Positions 24,566 through 33,435 of a stretch of DNA of 64,000 nucleotides are shown piece after piece (the first letter of the stretch is position 1; the number at the start of each line of letters is the position of its first letter). A program made the position numbers and the translations under genes. Origin of the DNA: Klebsiella variicola (GTDB lineage Bacteria; Pseudomonadota; Gammaproteobacteria; Enterobacterales; Enterobacteriaceae); contig NZ_CP010523.2 of assembly GCF_000828055.2 (NCBI RefSeq), positions 2,356,001-2,420,000 of the forward strand. The letters run 5' to 3'. A model generated the notes under the pieces. The model did not search any database. It was not told where the DNA came from and saw only the letters and a list, made by a program, of their open reading frames with translations.

Positions 24566-25318
24566 ATGCAAACGATAATGATCACCGGCTGTTCATCGGG
24601 TTTTGGCCTGGAGACGGCGCGTTATTTTCTCGAGCAAGGCTGGAAGGTTATTGCCACAATGCGGGTTCTACGCGAGGATCTGCTGCCGGCCAGCGACCGT
24701 CTGCGGCTGGTGCGTCTTGACGTCACTTCGGCGCAGAGTATCGCAGAGGCCATTGCCGAAGCCGGAGAGATTGATGTGCTGGTTAACAACGCCGGGGTGG
24801 GGATGCTTAATGCCCTGGAGGGCGCGTCGCGCGAGGCGATAGCAGACCTGTTTGCCACCAATACCCTGGGAACGATTGCCATGACCCAGGCGGTGATCCC
24901 CCGGTTCAGAGCGCGCCGAAGCGGGACGATCGTTAATATTACCTCGGCGGTCACCCTGCAACCGATGCCCCTGCTGGCGGTATACACCGCGAGTAAGGCG
25001 GCGGTGAATGCCTTCACGGAGTCGCTGGCGCTGGAGCTCCGTGCTTTTAATATTCGCGTCGGGTTGATCCTCCCGGGACGCGCCCCGCAGACCCGCTTCG
25101 GGGAAAACGCTCGTCGAACGATGGGCCAGCTCCCGGAGAGCTATGCGGCGCTCGGGCAGCAGATCCTCGACAGCATCCAGGATAACGCCAGCGTGACGCA
25201 GGCTGTCGATGTGGCTCAGGCCGTCTGGCGGATGGTGAACGATCCTCAGCCCCCTTCGCGGCTGCCGGCAGGGGAAGATGCCCTGGCGATGGCGCAGGCC
25301 AGTCTTCGCCGTGTCTGA
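24566..25318 (+). CDS. Short-chain dehydrogenase/reductase (SDR)
   Basis: 250 aa classical SDR. Cofactor motif TGCSSGFGLETARYFL, the NNAG motif at VLVNNAGVGML, catalytic Ser in VNITSAVTL, and the YxxxK pair in VYTASKAAVNAF. Oxidises or reduces an alcohol/carbonyl with NAD(P)H. Start at 24566 chosen for the family N-terminus and GGAGA upstream. Divergent from the AraC gene that probably regulates it. Substrate unknown. Confidence 0.9.
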   Translation: MQTIMITGCSSGFGLETARYFLEQGWKVIATMRVLREDLLPASDRLRLVRLDVTSAQSIAEAIAEAGEIDVLVNNAGVGMLNALEGASREAIADLFATNTLGTIAMTQAVIPRFRARRSGTIVNITSAVTLQPMPLLAVYTASKAAVNAFTESLALELRAFNIRVGLILPGRAPQTRFGENARRTMGQLPESYAALGQQILDSIQDNASVTQAVDVAQAVWRMVNDPQPPSRLPAGEDALAMAQASLRRV

Positions 25319-25738
25319 AGACAATATGCGGGTCTTGTCTGTCAGACGGTAGGTGCGCAAGCTGCCGCTGCGCTTTATGGCCAGGGGAATATTATCCCTG
25401 TCAGTATCGACTGGATAATATTAGCGGGTTATACGACATAACGGTCAGGCGGCGCTTACTGATGTAAATCAGGATACCAATGTCTTTCATGGTGCGTTTT
25501 CGCCGCTTATTCTGGATATGTGCGAACCGCCCGCCATATTATGACATCATCAATGGCTCAGGTCTTTTATATGTAATTTCTCAATGTAATTCGGGCGTTA
25601 ATCTTAAAAAGTTAGTCTGGCCCGGTCGGGGCTGGACTTTCTTTATTCTACTGTGGCATGGTTTCATCCCTGCTGTACCGCGCTCGCTTTTTTACGCCAG
25701 GGAATAGTTTCCATTATGGAATATTTCTTTGGTGGATT
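25319..25738. other. AT-rich gap, possible island remnant
   Basis: About 420 bp without a supported gene. It has a 10-bp inverted repeat AATATTATCC / GGATAATATT (25388-25422) that could terminate the SDR transcript. A plus-strand frame at about 25480-25707 ending with KKLVWPGRGWTFFILLWHGF reads like a fragment of a membrane protein. Base composition shifts to AT-rich near 25440. Confidence 0.5.
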
Positions 25739-25966
25739 ATGAATATAAAACGAACATTACTCATCATACTTTTCCGTGTTATCAGGGGAGCAGGTATGGG
25801 ATTAGGTACTTTAGGTATCGCGCTGGCTGGCTGGTTCTTTTTTTTCTCAGTAAATGAATATAAATTTCTCTGGGGTTTACTTTCAGTTGTGGAATTCCTG
25901 GTGGGGTATCTGATATATCGATTTTCATATGCATATATTTATGATGAATGGAATGATTATCATTAA
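25739..25966 (+). CDS. Small membrane protein of unknown function
   Basis: 75 aa. Two strongly hydrophobic segments (MGLGTLGIALAGWFFFFSV and LWGLLSVVEFLVGYLIYRF) with an acidic tail, YDEWNDYH. Start MNIKRTLLIILFRV has a weak GGTGG before it; a start 81 bp upstream is in frame. It sits in the AT-rich stretch next to the integrase remnant and was probably cargo of a former island. No family recognised. Confidence 0.55.
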   Translation: MNIKRTLLIILFRVIRGAGMGLGTLGIALAGWFFFFSVNEYKFLWGLLSVVEFLVGYLIYRFSYAYIYDEWNDYH

Positions 25967-26078
25967 AAATTAAACGGCGTGGTCTGTTGATCGATTTTTG
26001 ATGCTCATGACTGTGGAGTAAAAATATGAGTGTGATGGGTGCCCTTTCAAATACTTGAAGTGTCGTTTTGCCAGCGTT

Positions 26079-26336
26079 AATTTTGTCTGAATCTGAGGGA
26101 CGAGACCCAGTGCAATTTGTGAACGGGCTTCATGACGTAAAATTCGGGCCACACTGAGTGAAATTTCAGGTTAGAGGCCGAAACTCATGCGGCATTGTTT
26201 TCCGTTATGATAGTAGTGAAAGTGCCATTTTTGCTTCCTGATTTGCTGACAAACAGGGAGAGGCCTTCCATGTCGGTCAGAGAGTAGTTTTGAGGATGAA
26301 TCGCAGCGTTACGAATGGCCGTGTCGGTAATGGCAT
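26079..26336 (-). pseudogene. Decayed N-terminus of a P4-type tyrosine integrase
   Basis: Reading through two one-base deletions and one TAA gives, from the ATG at 26336, MPLTDTAIRNAAIHP, then LTDMEGLSLFV, SGSKKWHFHYYHNGKQCRMSFG, L*PEISLSVARILRHEARS and PQIQTK. This matches the N-terminal arm-binding domain of P4-family integrases (LTDTAIRNAKP..YKLTDGGGLYLLV..GSKLWRFRYR..GKEKRLSFGVYPEVSLAEAR). Defects: a lost A near codon 4, a lost A near 26229 and TAA in place of Tyr. An AAGGTGA Shine-Dalgarno remains. The catalytic domain is absent. It lies 293 bp from the 3' end of the tRNA-Val array, the normal attachment site. Confidence 0.82.
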
Positions 26337-26628
26337 AGTCGTCACCTTAGTTTTGTCTGCAGTATTCTGTAACGTCAACGCCTGAATTTTTGAAGCCTGA
26401 AATGTTTTCCGCCGGGAAAAAATGCCTTGCTGCAATGATACTTTTCCCGTCGTTCGTGGACTAAAGCGCCATTTCGATGTGCTCAAAAATGTACTTAAAA
26501 GGGTTGGCTTCCCCTGCACGAGTGTGGAATATGCAAGGAAAAATCTTTGCCAATACACAACATTTTAAGTCAGCAATACCATCGGGGGGCAGGTGATAAA
26601 ACACAGAAATTACAGAAGGATAACTGAT

Positions 26629-26705
26629 TGGTGCGTCTGAATGGACTCGAACCATCGACCCCCACCATGTCAAGGTGGTGCTCTAACCAACTGAGCTACA
26701 GACGC
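26629..26705 (-). tRNA. valW: tRNA-Val(GAC), copy 3 (distal)
   Basis: 77 nt, CCA encoded. Acceptor stem GCGTCTG / CAGACGC, D-loop AGCTCAGTTGGTTAGAGC, anticodon loop TTGACAT (anticodon GAC), T-loop GGTTCGAGTCC. Its T stem (ATGG / CCAT) differs from the other two copies by a compensated base pair. It is the last of three in transcription order and is next to the integrase remnant. Symbol assigned by analogy. Confidence 0.93.
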
Positions 26706-26709
26706 ATTA

Positions 26710-26786
26710 TGGTGCGTTTAATTGGACTCGAACCAACGACCCCCACCATGTCAAGGTGGTGCTCTAACCAACTGAGCTATAAACGC
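26710..26786 (-). tRNA. valV: tRNA-Val(GAC), copy 2
   Basis: 77 nt with encoded CCA. Acceptor stem GCGTTTA / TAAACGC, otherwise the same body and anticodon GAC as its neighbours. Only 4 nt (ATTA) separate it from each neighbouring tRNA, so all three come from one precursor. Symbol by analogy with E. coli, which has two copies. Confidence 0.93.
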
Positions 26787-26790
26787 ATTA

Positions 26791-26867
26791 TGGTGCGTTC
26801 GATTGGACTCGAACCAACGACCCCCACCATGTCAAGGTGGTGCTCTAACCAACTGAGCTACGAACGC
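26791..26867 (-). tRNA. tRNA-Val(GAC), copy 1 (promoter-proximal)
   Basis: 77 nt with encoded CCA. Acceptor stem GCGTTCG / CGAACGC; T stem TTGG / CCAA as in copy 2. First transcribed of the three. Reads GTC and GTT valine codons. Confidence 0.93.
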
Positions 26868-27121
26868 AATGTTGTGGTGACAACGGGGACGCATATTAGC
26901 GGCAGGGAGAGGATGTGGCAAGAGGTAAACGTCACTTTTCTTGCACATTGCATGCGATTGCGGAACTTTTACCCATTCCGGATATATTTTACTGAACCAC
27001 AAGGATATTTCTTCGCCAGCGAGCGTCATGACTCGCTTTTTTCTGCCCGTCTAACTCTGCGCGGTAGGGTTGCCGTTGTGTTAAATTATCGGCCACCAGA
27101 AGAGAAGGAGTCATAACGAAG

Positions 27122-27700
27122 ATGAAATCGATTGGTATTTTTTGCGGTTCTTCAGCTGGCGAACATCCGCTGTATCTCGACACCGCCCGTCTGGTCGGAC
27201 GTACGCTGGCGCAGCAGGGGCTGGCGCTTGTCTATGGCGGCGGCAAAGTCGGTCTGATGGGGGCGGTCGCCGATGCGGCGCTGGAGGCCGGTGGCGTGGT
27301 GATCGGCGTGATGCCGCGCGGCCTGGTGGAGCGGGAAATTGCCCACCGCGGCTTGACGGAGCTGCATGTGGTCGAGGATATGCACGAGCGGAAAACCAAA
27401 ATGGCGGCGCTGGCGGATGGCTTTATTGCCCTGCCGGGCGGGGCGGGGACGCTCGAAGAGATTTTCGAACAATGGACCTGGGCGCAACTGGGGATCCATG
27501 AGAAACCGTGCGCGTTCCTGAATATCAAGGGTTATTACGATCCGCTTCAGGCGATGGTCGACAACATGGTACGGGAAGGATTTATGCACCCGCGCTACGC
27601 GGAGATGCTGCCGTTTGCTACCTCGGCAGACGAGATTATCGCCGGTTTTCGCGACTATACGCCGCCGGCCCGTAAATGGGTTCAGCAGCCCGCTATTTAA
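27122..27700 (+). CDS. LOG-family protein (TIGR00730; nucleoside 5'-monophosphate phosphoribohydrolase type)
   Basis: 192 aa Rossmann-fold protein. Hallmarks: FCGSSAGEHPLYLDTARLVGR, GGGKVGLMGAVADAAL and the signature PGGAGTLEEIFEQWTWAQLG (PGGxGTxxE). Family members split a nucleoside 5'-monophosphate into base and ribose 5-phosphate; plant and bacterial LOG enzymes do so with cytokinin nucleotides. Start ATG at 27122; GAAGGAG lies about 15 nt upstream, a longish spacing. Its 3' end overlaps ydgU by 8 bp on the other strand. Confidence 0.88.
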   Translation: MKSIGIFCGSSAGEHPLYLDTARLVGRTLAQQGLALVYGGGKVGLMGAVADAALEAGGVVIGVMPRGLVEREIAHRGLTELHVVEDMHERKTKMAALADGFIALPGGAGTLEEIFEQWTWAQLGIHEKPCAFLNIKGYYDPLQAMVDNMVREGFMHPRYAEMLPFATSADEIIAGFRDYTPPARKWVQQPAI

Positions 27701-27776
27701 ACATCAAGCGCAGGGTAAACAGCGCGCAGACGATGAGCAGTAACAGCAGCAATTCGAAGCGATAGCGTTGCAGCAT
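27693..27776 (-). CDS. ydgU: YdgU-like 27-aa membrane peptide
   Basis: The 27 residues open MLQRYRFELLLLLLIVCALF and close with TLRLMFK: one membrane helix with basic ends. The start RYRFE followed by a hydrophobic run matches YdgU of E. coli (begins MGRYRFEF, from memory), which also lies just downstream of asr. A strong AGGAGG stands 6 nt before the ATG. It comes right after the asr terminator, so it depends on read-through or its own promoter. Function unknown. Confidence 0.78.
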   Translation of the reverse strand: MLQRYRFELLLLLLIVCALFTLRLMFK

Positions 27777-27793
27777 GATGTCCTCCTGAAAAA

Positions 27794-27819
27794 AAACCGG
27801 CGCTGTTCAGCGCCGGTTT
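27794..27819 (-). terminator. asr terminator
   Basis: AAACCGGCGCTG / CAGCGCCGGTTT followed on the minus strand by eight T. Between asr and ydgU. Confidence 0.88.
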
Positions 27820-27840
27820 ATCACCTTAACGCCCTGACCA

Positions 27841-28248
27841 TTATGCCGCCGGTTTAACCGCCGGTTTAGCTGCGTGGTGTGCCGCTTTATGATGTTTCTT
27901 TGCAGCCTGCGCTTTCTGCGCGACTGCCGGTTTCGCAGCGGCTTTATGGTGTTTCTTCGCCGCCTGGGCTTTCTGCGCGACTGCCGGTTTCGCAGCGGCT
28001 TTATGGTGTTTCTTCGCCGCCTGGGCTTTTTGCTCAGCAGCCGGTTTTGCAGCGGCTTTGTGGTGTTTCTTCGCCGCCTGGGCTTTCTGCTCGGCTGCCG
28101 GTTTCGCGGCCGCTTTGTGATGTTTCTTATGGTGAACGGTGGTATGGCTGGCAGCTGCGGCCGGGGTGGCGCTTGCGGCATCGGCAGCGAAAGCAACTGA
28201 TGACAGACCCATAGCAGCGGCAACAACCAGAGCTAATACTTTTTTCAT
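27841..28248 (-). CDS. asr: Acid shock protein Asr
   Basis: 135 aa. Signal peptide [21 protein letters not shown], then a Lys/Ala/His-rich body made of four tandem 19-residue units of the form [11 protein letters not shown](A/V)(E/A)QKAQAA plus a partial fifth. Asr is a periplasmic, acid-induced, strongly basic protein with chaperone-like buffering ability; in E. coli it is induced through RstAB/PhoB. E. coli Asr is shorter in the repeat region. The start at 28248 gives the correct signal peptide; an upstream in-frame start is rejected. Confidence 0.93.
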   Translation of the reverse strand: MKKVLALVVAAAMGLSSVAFAADAASATPAAAASHTTVHHKKHHKAAAKPAAEQKAQAAKKHHKAAAKPAAEQKAQAAKKHHKAAAKPAVAQKAQAAKKHHKAAAKPAVAQKAQAAKKHHKAAHHAAKPAVKPAA

Positions 28249-28393
28249 TCTGAAATCCTCGAATTGGTTTCTTGAGTAACCCCACTGCGGGGCTGTTGAC
28301 CACACTATATGCGTCTCGGGGAGTGCCATCAGTGAGTCTTTGGTGTCGGGGAGTAACGGAATGTACAACGTGGTCGCAATGCCGGAGAACGAA

Positions 28394-28418
28394 AAAGCCC
28401 GCCGGAGGGGCGGGCTTT
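28394..28418 (-). terminator. mdtK terminator
   Basis: AAAGCCCGCC / GGCGGGCTTT hairpin followed by TTTTTC on the minus strand, just past the mdtK stop. Confidence 0.85.
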
Positions 28419-28425
28419 GCAGGGA

Positions 28426-29799
28426 CTAGCGCGCGGCGCGCTGTAAGATGATGCTGGAGGGCTGGCGCTGTAGAAAACGCATCCGCAGCATCATCATGAT
28501 GGCGGCGGAGGTCAGGCCGATGATAAATCCACACCAGAAACCGGCGGGCCCCATGCGTGGCACAACCATATCGGTCAACGCCAGCAGATAGCCGCTCGGC
28601 AAACCCAGCACCCAGTACGCGGTAAAGGTAATAAAAAAGATAGACCGGGTATCTTTATAGCCGCGCAGAATGCCGCTGCCGATCACCTGGATGGAGTCGG
28701 AGATCTGATAGATAGCCGCCAGCAGCATCAGGTGTGAGGCCAGCAGCACCACCTCGGGATTATCGTTATACAGCAGGGCAATCTGTTCACGCATCAGCAC
28801 GGTAAAGATAGCGGTAAATACCGCCAGACAGACGCCCACGCCCACGCCGGTGCGGGCCGAAACCTGGGCATCGATCGTTGAACCTTGTCCGAGACGGAAG
28901 CCGACGCGAATGGTGACCGCCGCCGCCAGCGATAGCGGCAGAACGAACATCAATGAGCTGAAGTTAAGCGCGATCTGGTGACCGGCGACGTCAATGATCC
29001 CCAGCGGGGAGACCAGCAGCGCGACGACGGCAAACAGCGTGACTTCAAAGAACAGCGCCAGAGCAATGGGCAGCCCCAGCTGCACCAGCCGTAACAGGAC
29101 GGCGACATCGGGGCGGCTGAAGCGCTCGGCGCAGCGGATATCCCGCATCGAACGCGCCCGACGCACCCACCACAGCATGCTGGCGAACATCACCCAGTAA
29201 ACCGAAGCAGTCGCTACGCCACAGCCGACACCGCCCAGCTCGGGCATGCCGAAATGACCATAGATAAAGATATAGTTCACCGGAATGTTGACCAGTAAGC
29301 CGATAAAGCCCATGACCATCCCGGGTTTGGTTTTCGCCAGCCCTTCACACTGATTACGGGCAACCTGGAAGAACAGATAGCCCGGCGCGCCCCACAGCAG
29401 CGCGCGCAGATAGCCAACCGCCTTCTCAGCCAACAGCGGGTCGATATTATGCATGGAGCTGATGATATAGCCGGCGTTCCACAGCACGACCATAATCAGC
29501 ACCGAGACAAAGCCGGCCAGCCAGAAGCCCTGACGCACCTGCTGTGCGATGCGATCCCGCCGTCCGGAGCCGTTAAGCTGCGCCACCACCGGGGTCAGCG
29601 CCAGCAGCAGCCCGTGGCCAAAGAGGATCGCCGGCAGCCAGATGGAGGTCCCGATGGCCACGGCGGCCATATCCGTGGCGCTGTAGCCACCCGCCATCAC
29701 GGTATCGACAAAACCCATCGCTGTCTGCGCCACCTGCGCAAGGATGACGGGTATAGCCAGAGCTAATAACTGACGCGCTTCAACGAAATACTTCTGCAC
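28426..29799 (-). CDS. mdtK: Multidrug efflux MATE transporter MdtK (NorM)
   Basis: 457 aa, twelve membrane segments. MATE-family opening [34 protein letters not shown], middle [36 protein letters not shown], and [23 protein letters not shown] loop ([20 protein letters not shown]). Exports fluoroquinolones, dyes and other cations in exchange for Na+ or H+. Divergent from ribE, as in E. coli. Confidence 0.95.
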   Translation of the reverse strand: MQKYFVEARQLLALAIPVILAQVAQTAMGFVDTVMAGGYSATDMAAVAIGTSIWLPAILFGHGLLLALTPVVAQLNGSGRRDRIAQQVRQGFWLAGFVSVLIMVVLWNAGYIISSMHNIDPLLAEKAVGYLRALLWGAPGYLFFQVARNQCEGLAKTKPGMVMGFIGLLVNIPVNYIFIYGHFGMPELGGVGCGVATASVYWVMFASMLWWVRRARSMRDIRCAERFSRPDVAVLLRLVQLGLPIALALFFEVTLFAVVALLVSPLGIIDVAGHQIALNFSSLMFVLPLSLAAAVTIRVGFRLGQGSTIDAQVSARTGVGVGVCLAVFTAIFTVLMREQIALLYNDNPEVVLLASHLMLLAAIYQISDSIQVIGSGILRGYKDTRSIFFITFTAYWVLGLPSGYLLALTDMVVPRMGPAGFWCGFIIGLTSAAIMMMLRMRFLQRQPSSIILQRAAR

Positions 29800-30028
29800 G
29801 TGAACACCTTTATTTTGTTGTTATTTTGAGACTAAAAAAGCCGCCGTAACTGGCAGCAAGGGGATAAAAATGAGGAATTTCCAGTCTATTGTAGCGAGGA
29901 TTAGCCATTAAGCCAGTGAAAAAAGAGTCGAGGCACGAAGCGCGCTGGCAACCGCTTTGCCCTCCTGTTATTGTTCCCGATAGCGAAAACGGTAATGATA
30001 CCGTCATGATTTTCAACAGGAGCCTAAC

Positions 30029-30664
30029 ATGTTTACTGGTATTGTTCAGGGAACCGCGAAAGTGGTCTCCATTGATGATAAACCCAATTTTCGCACCCAT
30101 GTGGTGGAGCTACCGGCGCATATGCTGGAGGGGCTGGAAACCGGCGCCTCGGTAGCCAATAACGGCTGTTGCCTGACGGTGACCGAAATAAACGGCGCGC
30201 ACATCAGCTTCGATCTGATGAAAGAGACGCTGCGGATTACCAACCTCGGCGATATTCAGATCGGGGATGAAGTGAACGTCGAGCGGGCGGCGAAATTCAG
30301 TGATGAAATCGGCGGGCATCTGATGTCCGGCCATATTATGACCACCGCGGAAATCGTGAAGATCCTCACTTCCGAAAATAACCGTCAGATCTGGTTTAAA
30401 GTGCAGGATCCGACGCTGATGAAATATATCCTTTATAAAGGATTCATCGGTATTGATGGCATTAGCCTGACGGTGGGCGAGGTGACGGCAACCCGCTTCT
30501 GCGTGCATCTTATCCCGGAAACGCTGCAGCGGACCACGCTGGGCGCGAAAAAGCTGGGTGACCGCGTCAATATTGAGATTGACCCGCAAACTCAGGCGGT
30601 TGTCGATACGGTTGAACGCGTGCTGGCCGCGAAAGACGTTGCGTCTAAGGTGAATGAAGCCTGA
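30029..30664 (+). CDS. ribE: Riboflavin synthase, alpha subunit
   Basis: 211 aa with two similar lumazine-binding halves: [26 protein letters not shown] and [14 protein letters not shown]. Converts two molecules of 6,7-dimethyl-8-ribityllumazine into riboflavin and a pyrimidinedione. Also called ribC in E. coli. ACAGGAG precedes the ATG. No FMN-riboswitch pattern is visible in the leader. Divergent from mdtK, convergent with cfa. Confidence 0.95.
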   Translation: MFTGIVQGTAKVVSIDDKPNFRTHVVELPAHMLEGLETGASVANNGCCLTVTEINGAHISFDLMKETLRITNLGDIQIGDEVNVERAAKFSDEIGGHLMSGHIMTTAEIVKILTSENNRQIWFKVQDPTLMKYILYKGFIGIDGISLTVGEVTATRFCVHLIPETLQRTTLGAKKLGDRVNIEIDPQTQAVVDTVERVLAAKDVASKVNEA

Positions 30665-30670
30665 AAAAAA

Positions 30671-30692
30671 TCCCCCGCCGGTGAGCGGGGGA
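30671..30692. terminator. Shared ribE/cfa terminator
   Basis: TCCCCCGC / GCGGGGGA with A-rich sequence on the left and TTTTGT on the right, so it can act for both convergent genes. Confidence 0.82.
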
Positions 30693-30699
30693 GATTTTG

Positions 30700-31848
30700 T
30701 TAGCGGGCGATGCGTAGCCCATGTTCAATGCCGCGCGAGAACACTACCTGCCAGAGCTGAATGTCACGGGCGCGGAAGGCGCCGGCGCAGGCGTTCAGAT
30801 AATAGCTGAACATCCGTTTGAAACGTTCAGAATAGTTATCGGCAATTTCCGGCCAGCTGGCGAGAAAACGCTCATACCAGGCCATCAGGGTGGTGTCATA
30901 ATCGGCGCCGAAGTTATGCCAGTCTTCCATCACAAAGTGCTTCTCGCTGGCATCGGCGATCTGCCGAACCGACGGCAGACAGCCGTTGGGGAAGATATAT
31001 TTATCGATCCACGGGTCGACGTTATGGTCGGTGACTTTGGAACCGATGGTGTGCAGTAAGAAACGGCCGTTGGGTTTCAAATTACGATCCGCGACCTCAA
31101 AGTAGGTGGCGTAATTTTTCGGTCCCACGTGCTCGAACATACCGACGGAGACGATACGGTCAAAGCTGTCGTGCAGATCGCGATAGTCCTGGAGCCGAAT
31201 CTCCACGTCAAGATCAGCGCAGCGTGCCTGGGCCATCTTTTGCTGCTCGGCGGAGATGGTCACGCCGACAACGCTGACCTGGTAATTTCGCGCCATATAC
31301 TCGGCGAGCCCGCCCCATCCACAGCCGATGTCCAGTACCCGCATCCCCGGCTCAAGCTCCAGCTTACGACAGATGAGGTCCAGTTTAGCCTGCTGCGCCG
31401 CTTCGAGGGTTTGCGCCTCTTTCCAGTATCCGCAGGAATACTGCATGTAGGGGTCAAGCATTCGGCTGAAGAGATCGTTGCCGAGATCGTAATGCTCTTT
31501 GCCAACAATCCAGGCGCGTTTTTTACTTTGCAGATTGAACAGGCGAGCGCCTGCGATGCGGAGTGTATCTTTGAAATGGTGAGGGAGCTGTTTTTCCAGT
31601 CCGGCGCGAAGCACTTTGTGGAAGAATATATCCAGACGCTCGCAGTCCCACCAGCCGTCCATATAGCTTTCGCCTAACCCCAGCGACCCCTCCTGCAGGA
31701 CACGTTTAAAGAAAAGAGGGTTTTTAATTCGCAGGTCTGACGGCGCGGAGCCATTGATTTCTATTCCCGCACGGCCCAATAATTCAGCTGCAATCCGGTA
31801 CCAGTCATCATTTGGTACACTTACTTCTTCTATACACGATGAACTCAT
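30700..31848 (-). CDS. cfa: Cyclopropane-fatty-acyl-phospholipid synthase
   Basis: 382 aa. SAM-binding motif MRVLDIGCGWGGLAEYMA, the family PYMQYSCGYW segment with its active-site region, and FEHVGPKNYATYFEV. Transfers a methylene group from SAM to double bonds of membrane phospholipid acyl chains as cells enter stationary phase. In E. coli it is transcribed from a sigma-70 and a sigma-S promoter and its long leader is a target of small RNAs; the 290-bp upstream gap here leaves room for that. Confidence 0.96.
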   Translation of the reverse strand: MSSSCIEEVSVPNDDWYRIAAELLGRAGIEINGSAPSDLRIKNPLFFKRVLQEGSLGLGESYMDGWWDCERLDIFFHKVLRAGLEKQLPHHFKDTLRIAGARLFNLQSKKRAWIVGKEHYDLGNDLFSRMLDPYMQYSCGYWKEAQTLEAAQQAKLDLICRKLELEPGMRVLDIGCGWGGLAEYMARNYQVSVVGVTISAEQQKMAQARCADLDVEIRLQDYRDLHDSFDRIVSVGMFEHVGPKNYATYFEVADRNLKPNGRFLLHTIGSKVTDHNVDPWIDKYIFPNGCLPSVRQIADASEKHFVMEDWHNFGADYDTTLMAWYERFLASWPEIADNYSERFKRMFSYYLNACAGAFRARDIQLWQVVFSRGIEHGLRIAR

Positions 31849-32141
31849 AGCTTCTCCATCACGCCCAAGTGATCAGAACCTTAAAACAGCGTAGACGCTT
31901 TTTTGGCTTTGTGAGAAATCTCACGGATAATCCGTGAAGTCGCTATCCGACGTAGAACAGAGGAAGGGAGATAACCCTTGCCGAAAGGCCTTCCATGGTG
32001 AAACGGAGGCATCCTGCATCCGTTAATATTTAACTATTTTCTATTTATGTGAACCCGGATCCAGTATAGGACGCTAAGTACTGGCTTTCAATAAAATTTT
32101 CTTAGCATGCTAACGACTGGTCCGGGCAACGGCGATGGGCG
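31849..32141. promoter_or_regulatory. cfa leader and promoter region
   Basis: 293 bp without a gene. It holds an exact palindrome TCACGGATAATCCGTGA (31921-31937) about 75 bp before the cfa start, and TTAGCATGCTAA (32102-32113), one base away from the SlyA consensus. Confidence 0.5.
32102..32113. promoter_or_regulatory. SlyA-like palindrome
   Basis: TTAGCATGCTAA is a perfect 12-bp palindrome and differs at one base from the SlyA site TTAGCAAGCTAA found intact before slyA in this window. Located between the punC end and the distal cfa upstream region. Confidence 0.4.
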
Positions 32142-33323
32142 TTACGCGTGGGAAGAGTGGGGGGTCAGCTCCGGCGTTTGCTGCAGGCGATAGCCGATTC
32201 CGGCTAAGCCAATCGAGACCAGCATCACACTGGTGGTGGTCAGCAGCGGCGTGGCGATCAGCGCCGATACCAGCAAACTGGTCAGGAAGCACAATCCCAG
32301 CTGCAGCGTATTCTGCAGCGCCGCCGCGCGGCCCGTTGCCTGAGGGAAGGGCTTCAGCGCCTGGGCGACCACAATGGGATAGATCCCGCCGTTGACCACC
32401 GCCATCATGCAGAACGGGATCATTAACGCCACCAGCGAGGCATGCGTTTGCAGGCCGACCAGCCAGGTGGCGGCAACGCTGACGGCGAAGACCACCAGCA
32501 GCCACGGCAGCATCTGTTGTCCTGACCATTTTTGTAGCAGTGCGCGACAACCATAGCCGCCCACCAGAAAGGCGATGGTCTGTGGGATATAGCTCAGGCC
32601 GATAGCGGTTGGGCCATAGCCCATTTCGTGCAGGATAAAAGGTGAACCGGTAAGCCAGGCGAAGAAGCTGGCGGAGCAGGCGGCGTAGATCAGGACGTTG
32701 CCGCTGTATTCCCGGGAGCGCAGCAGCGCGAGAAAGGTGATCTTCTGCTGTGTCACTGCTACCGACTTTGCGGCTGCCTTCAGGCGCAGGGCAGGCAGCA
32801 TCAGCAGCAGAGTAATGGCAAACAGGGTGGCGAAGATGGCTTGCCACTCGAAGTGCACCAGTAGCCAGCTACCCAGCAGCGGGGCCAGCGCTGGCGACAG
32901 TCCTACCAGCGGCATAATGGTGGCGAAGATGCGGTTCGTGCGCTGGGCAGGATAGTAATCGGTGACCATCGCCTGCCAGGTAACGGCCGCGGCACAGACG
33001 CCAATCGCCTGCAAAAAGCGCAGCGCCAGCATCAGGGTAGCGTTGTGCACCCACAGCATCCCCAGACAGCCGGCCGCGAAAATTGCCAGGCCGCTCAACA
33101 GCACCGGTTTGCGCCCATAGCGGTCCGACAGCGGCCCCCAGAACAGCTGCCCCAGCGCGAAGCCGGCGAGGAACAGGCTCAGGCTGGCGCTGATGGAGGC
33201 AGCGGAGGTATTGAGATCCTGCTGCATGGCGGCAAACGCCGGCAGGTACATATCGGTGGCCAGAAAGCCCAGCACGCTCAGGCCGGCCAGCCAGACTAAA
33301 AATCCTTTCCCAGGTTGTGACAT
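32142..33323 (-). CDS. punC: Purine nucleoside efflux MFS transporter PunC (YdhC)
   Basis: 393 aa, twelve-segment Bcr/CflA-type MFS protein. Opening [33 protein letters not shown], the motif A loop [14 protein letters not shown], and motif C-like [20 protein letters not shown]. coli YdhC was named PunC, a purine nucleoside transporter activated by PunR (known). The start at 33323 is set by homology; a longer frame adds 30 unsupported residues. Divergent from punR with a 112-bp shared control region. Confidence 0.9.
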   Translation of the reverse strand: MSQPGKGFLVWLAGLSVLGFLATDMYLPAFAAMQQDLNTSAASISASLSLFLAGFALGQLFWGPLSDRYGRKPVLLSGLAIFAAGCLGMLWVHNATLMLALRFLQAIGVCAAAVTWQAMVTDYYPAQRTNRIFATIMPLVGLSPALAPLLGSWLLVHFEWQAIFATLFAITLLLMLPALRLKAAAKSVAVTQQKITFLALLRSREYSGNVLIYAACSASFFAWLTGSPFILHEMGYGPTAIGLSYIPQTIAFLVGGYGCRALLQKWSGQQMLPWLLVVFAVSVAATWLVGLQTHASLVALMIPFCMMAVVNGGIYPIVVAQALKPFPQATGRAAALQNTLQLGLCFLTSLLVSALIATPLLTTTSVMLVSIGLAGIGYRLQQTPELTPHSSHA

Positions 33324-33435
33324 AACGTTCTCATTTTTGGAGTACAGGTACGATGCCGCAGAGTGTAGGGAGTGCATTGTGGCTTGTGAAACGCTAATAT
33401 TTGTCACATGCATTCAAAAATTTTGCAGGCAGAAA

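Noticed and set aside
25480..25707. 75-codon plus-strand frame in the AT-rich gap
   Set aside because: No Shine-Dalgarno and only its tail looks protein-like; kept as possible remnant only.
26628..27116. 162-codon plus-strand frame
   Set aside because: Runs antisense across all three tRNA genes; its three repeats are the tRNA bodies.
27860..28130. Regular repeats, possibly CRISPR
   Set aside because: Repeats are contiguous, in frame with asr and have no spacers.
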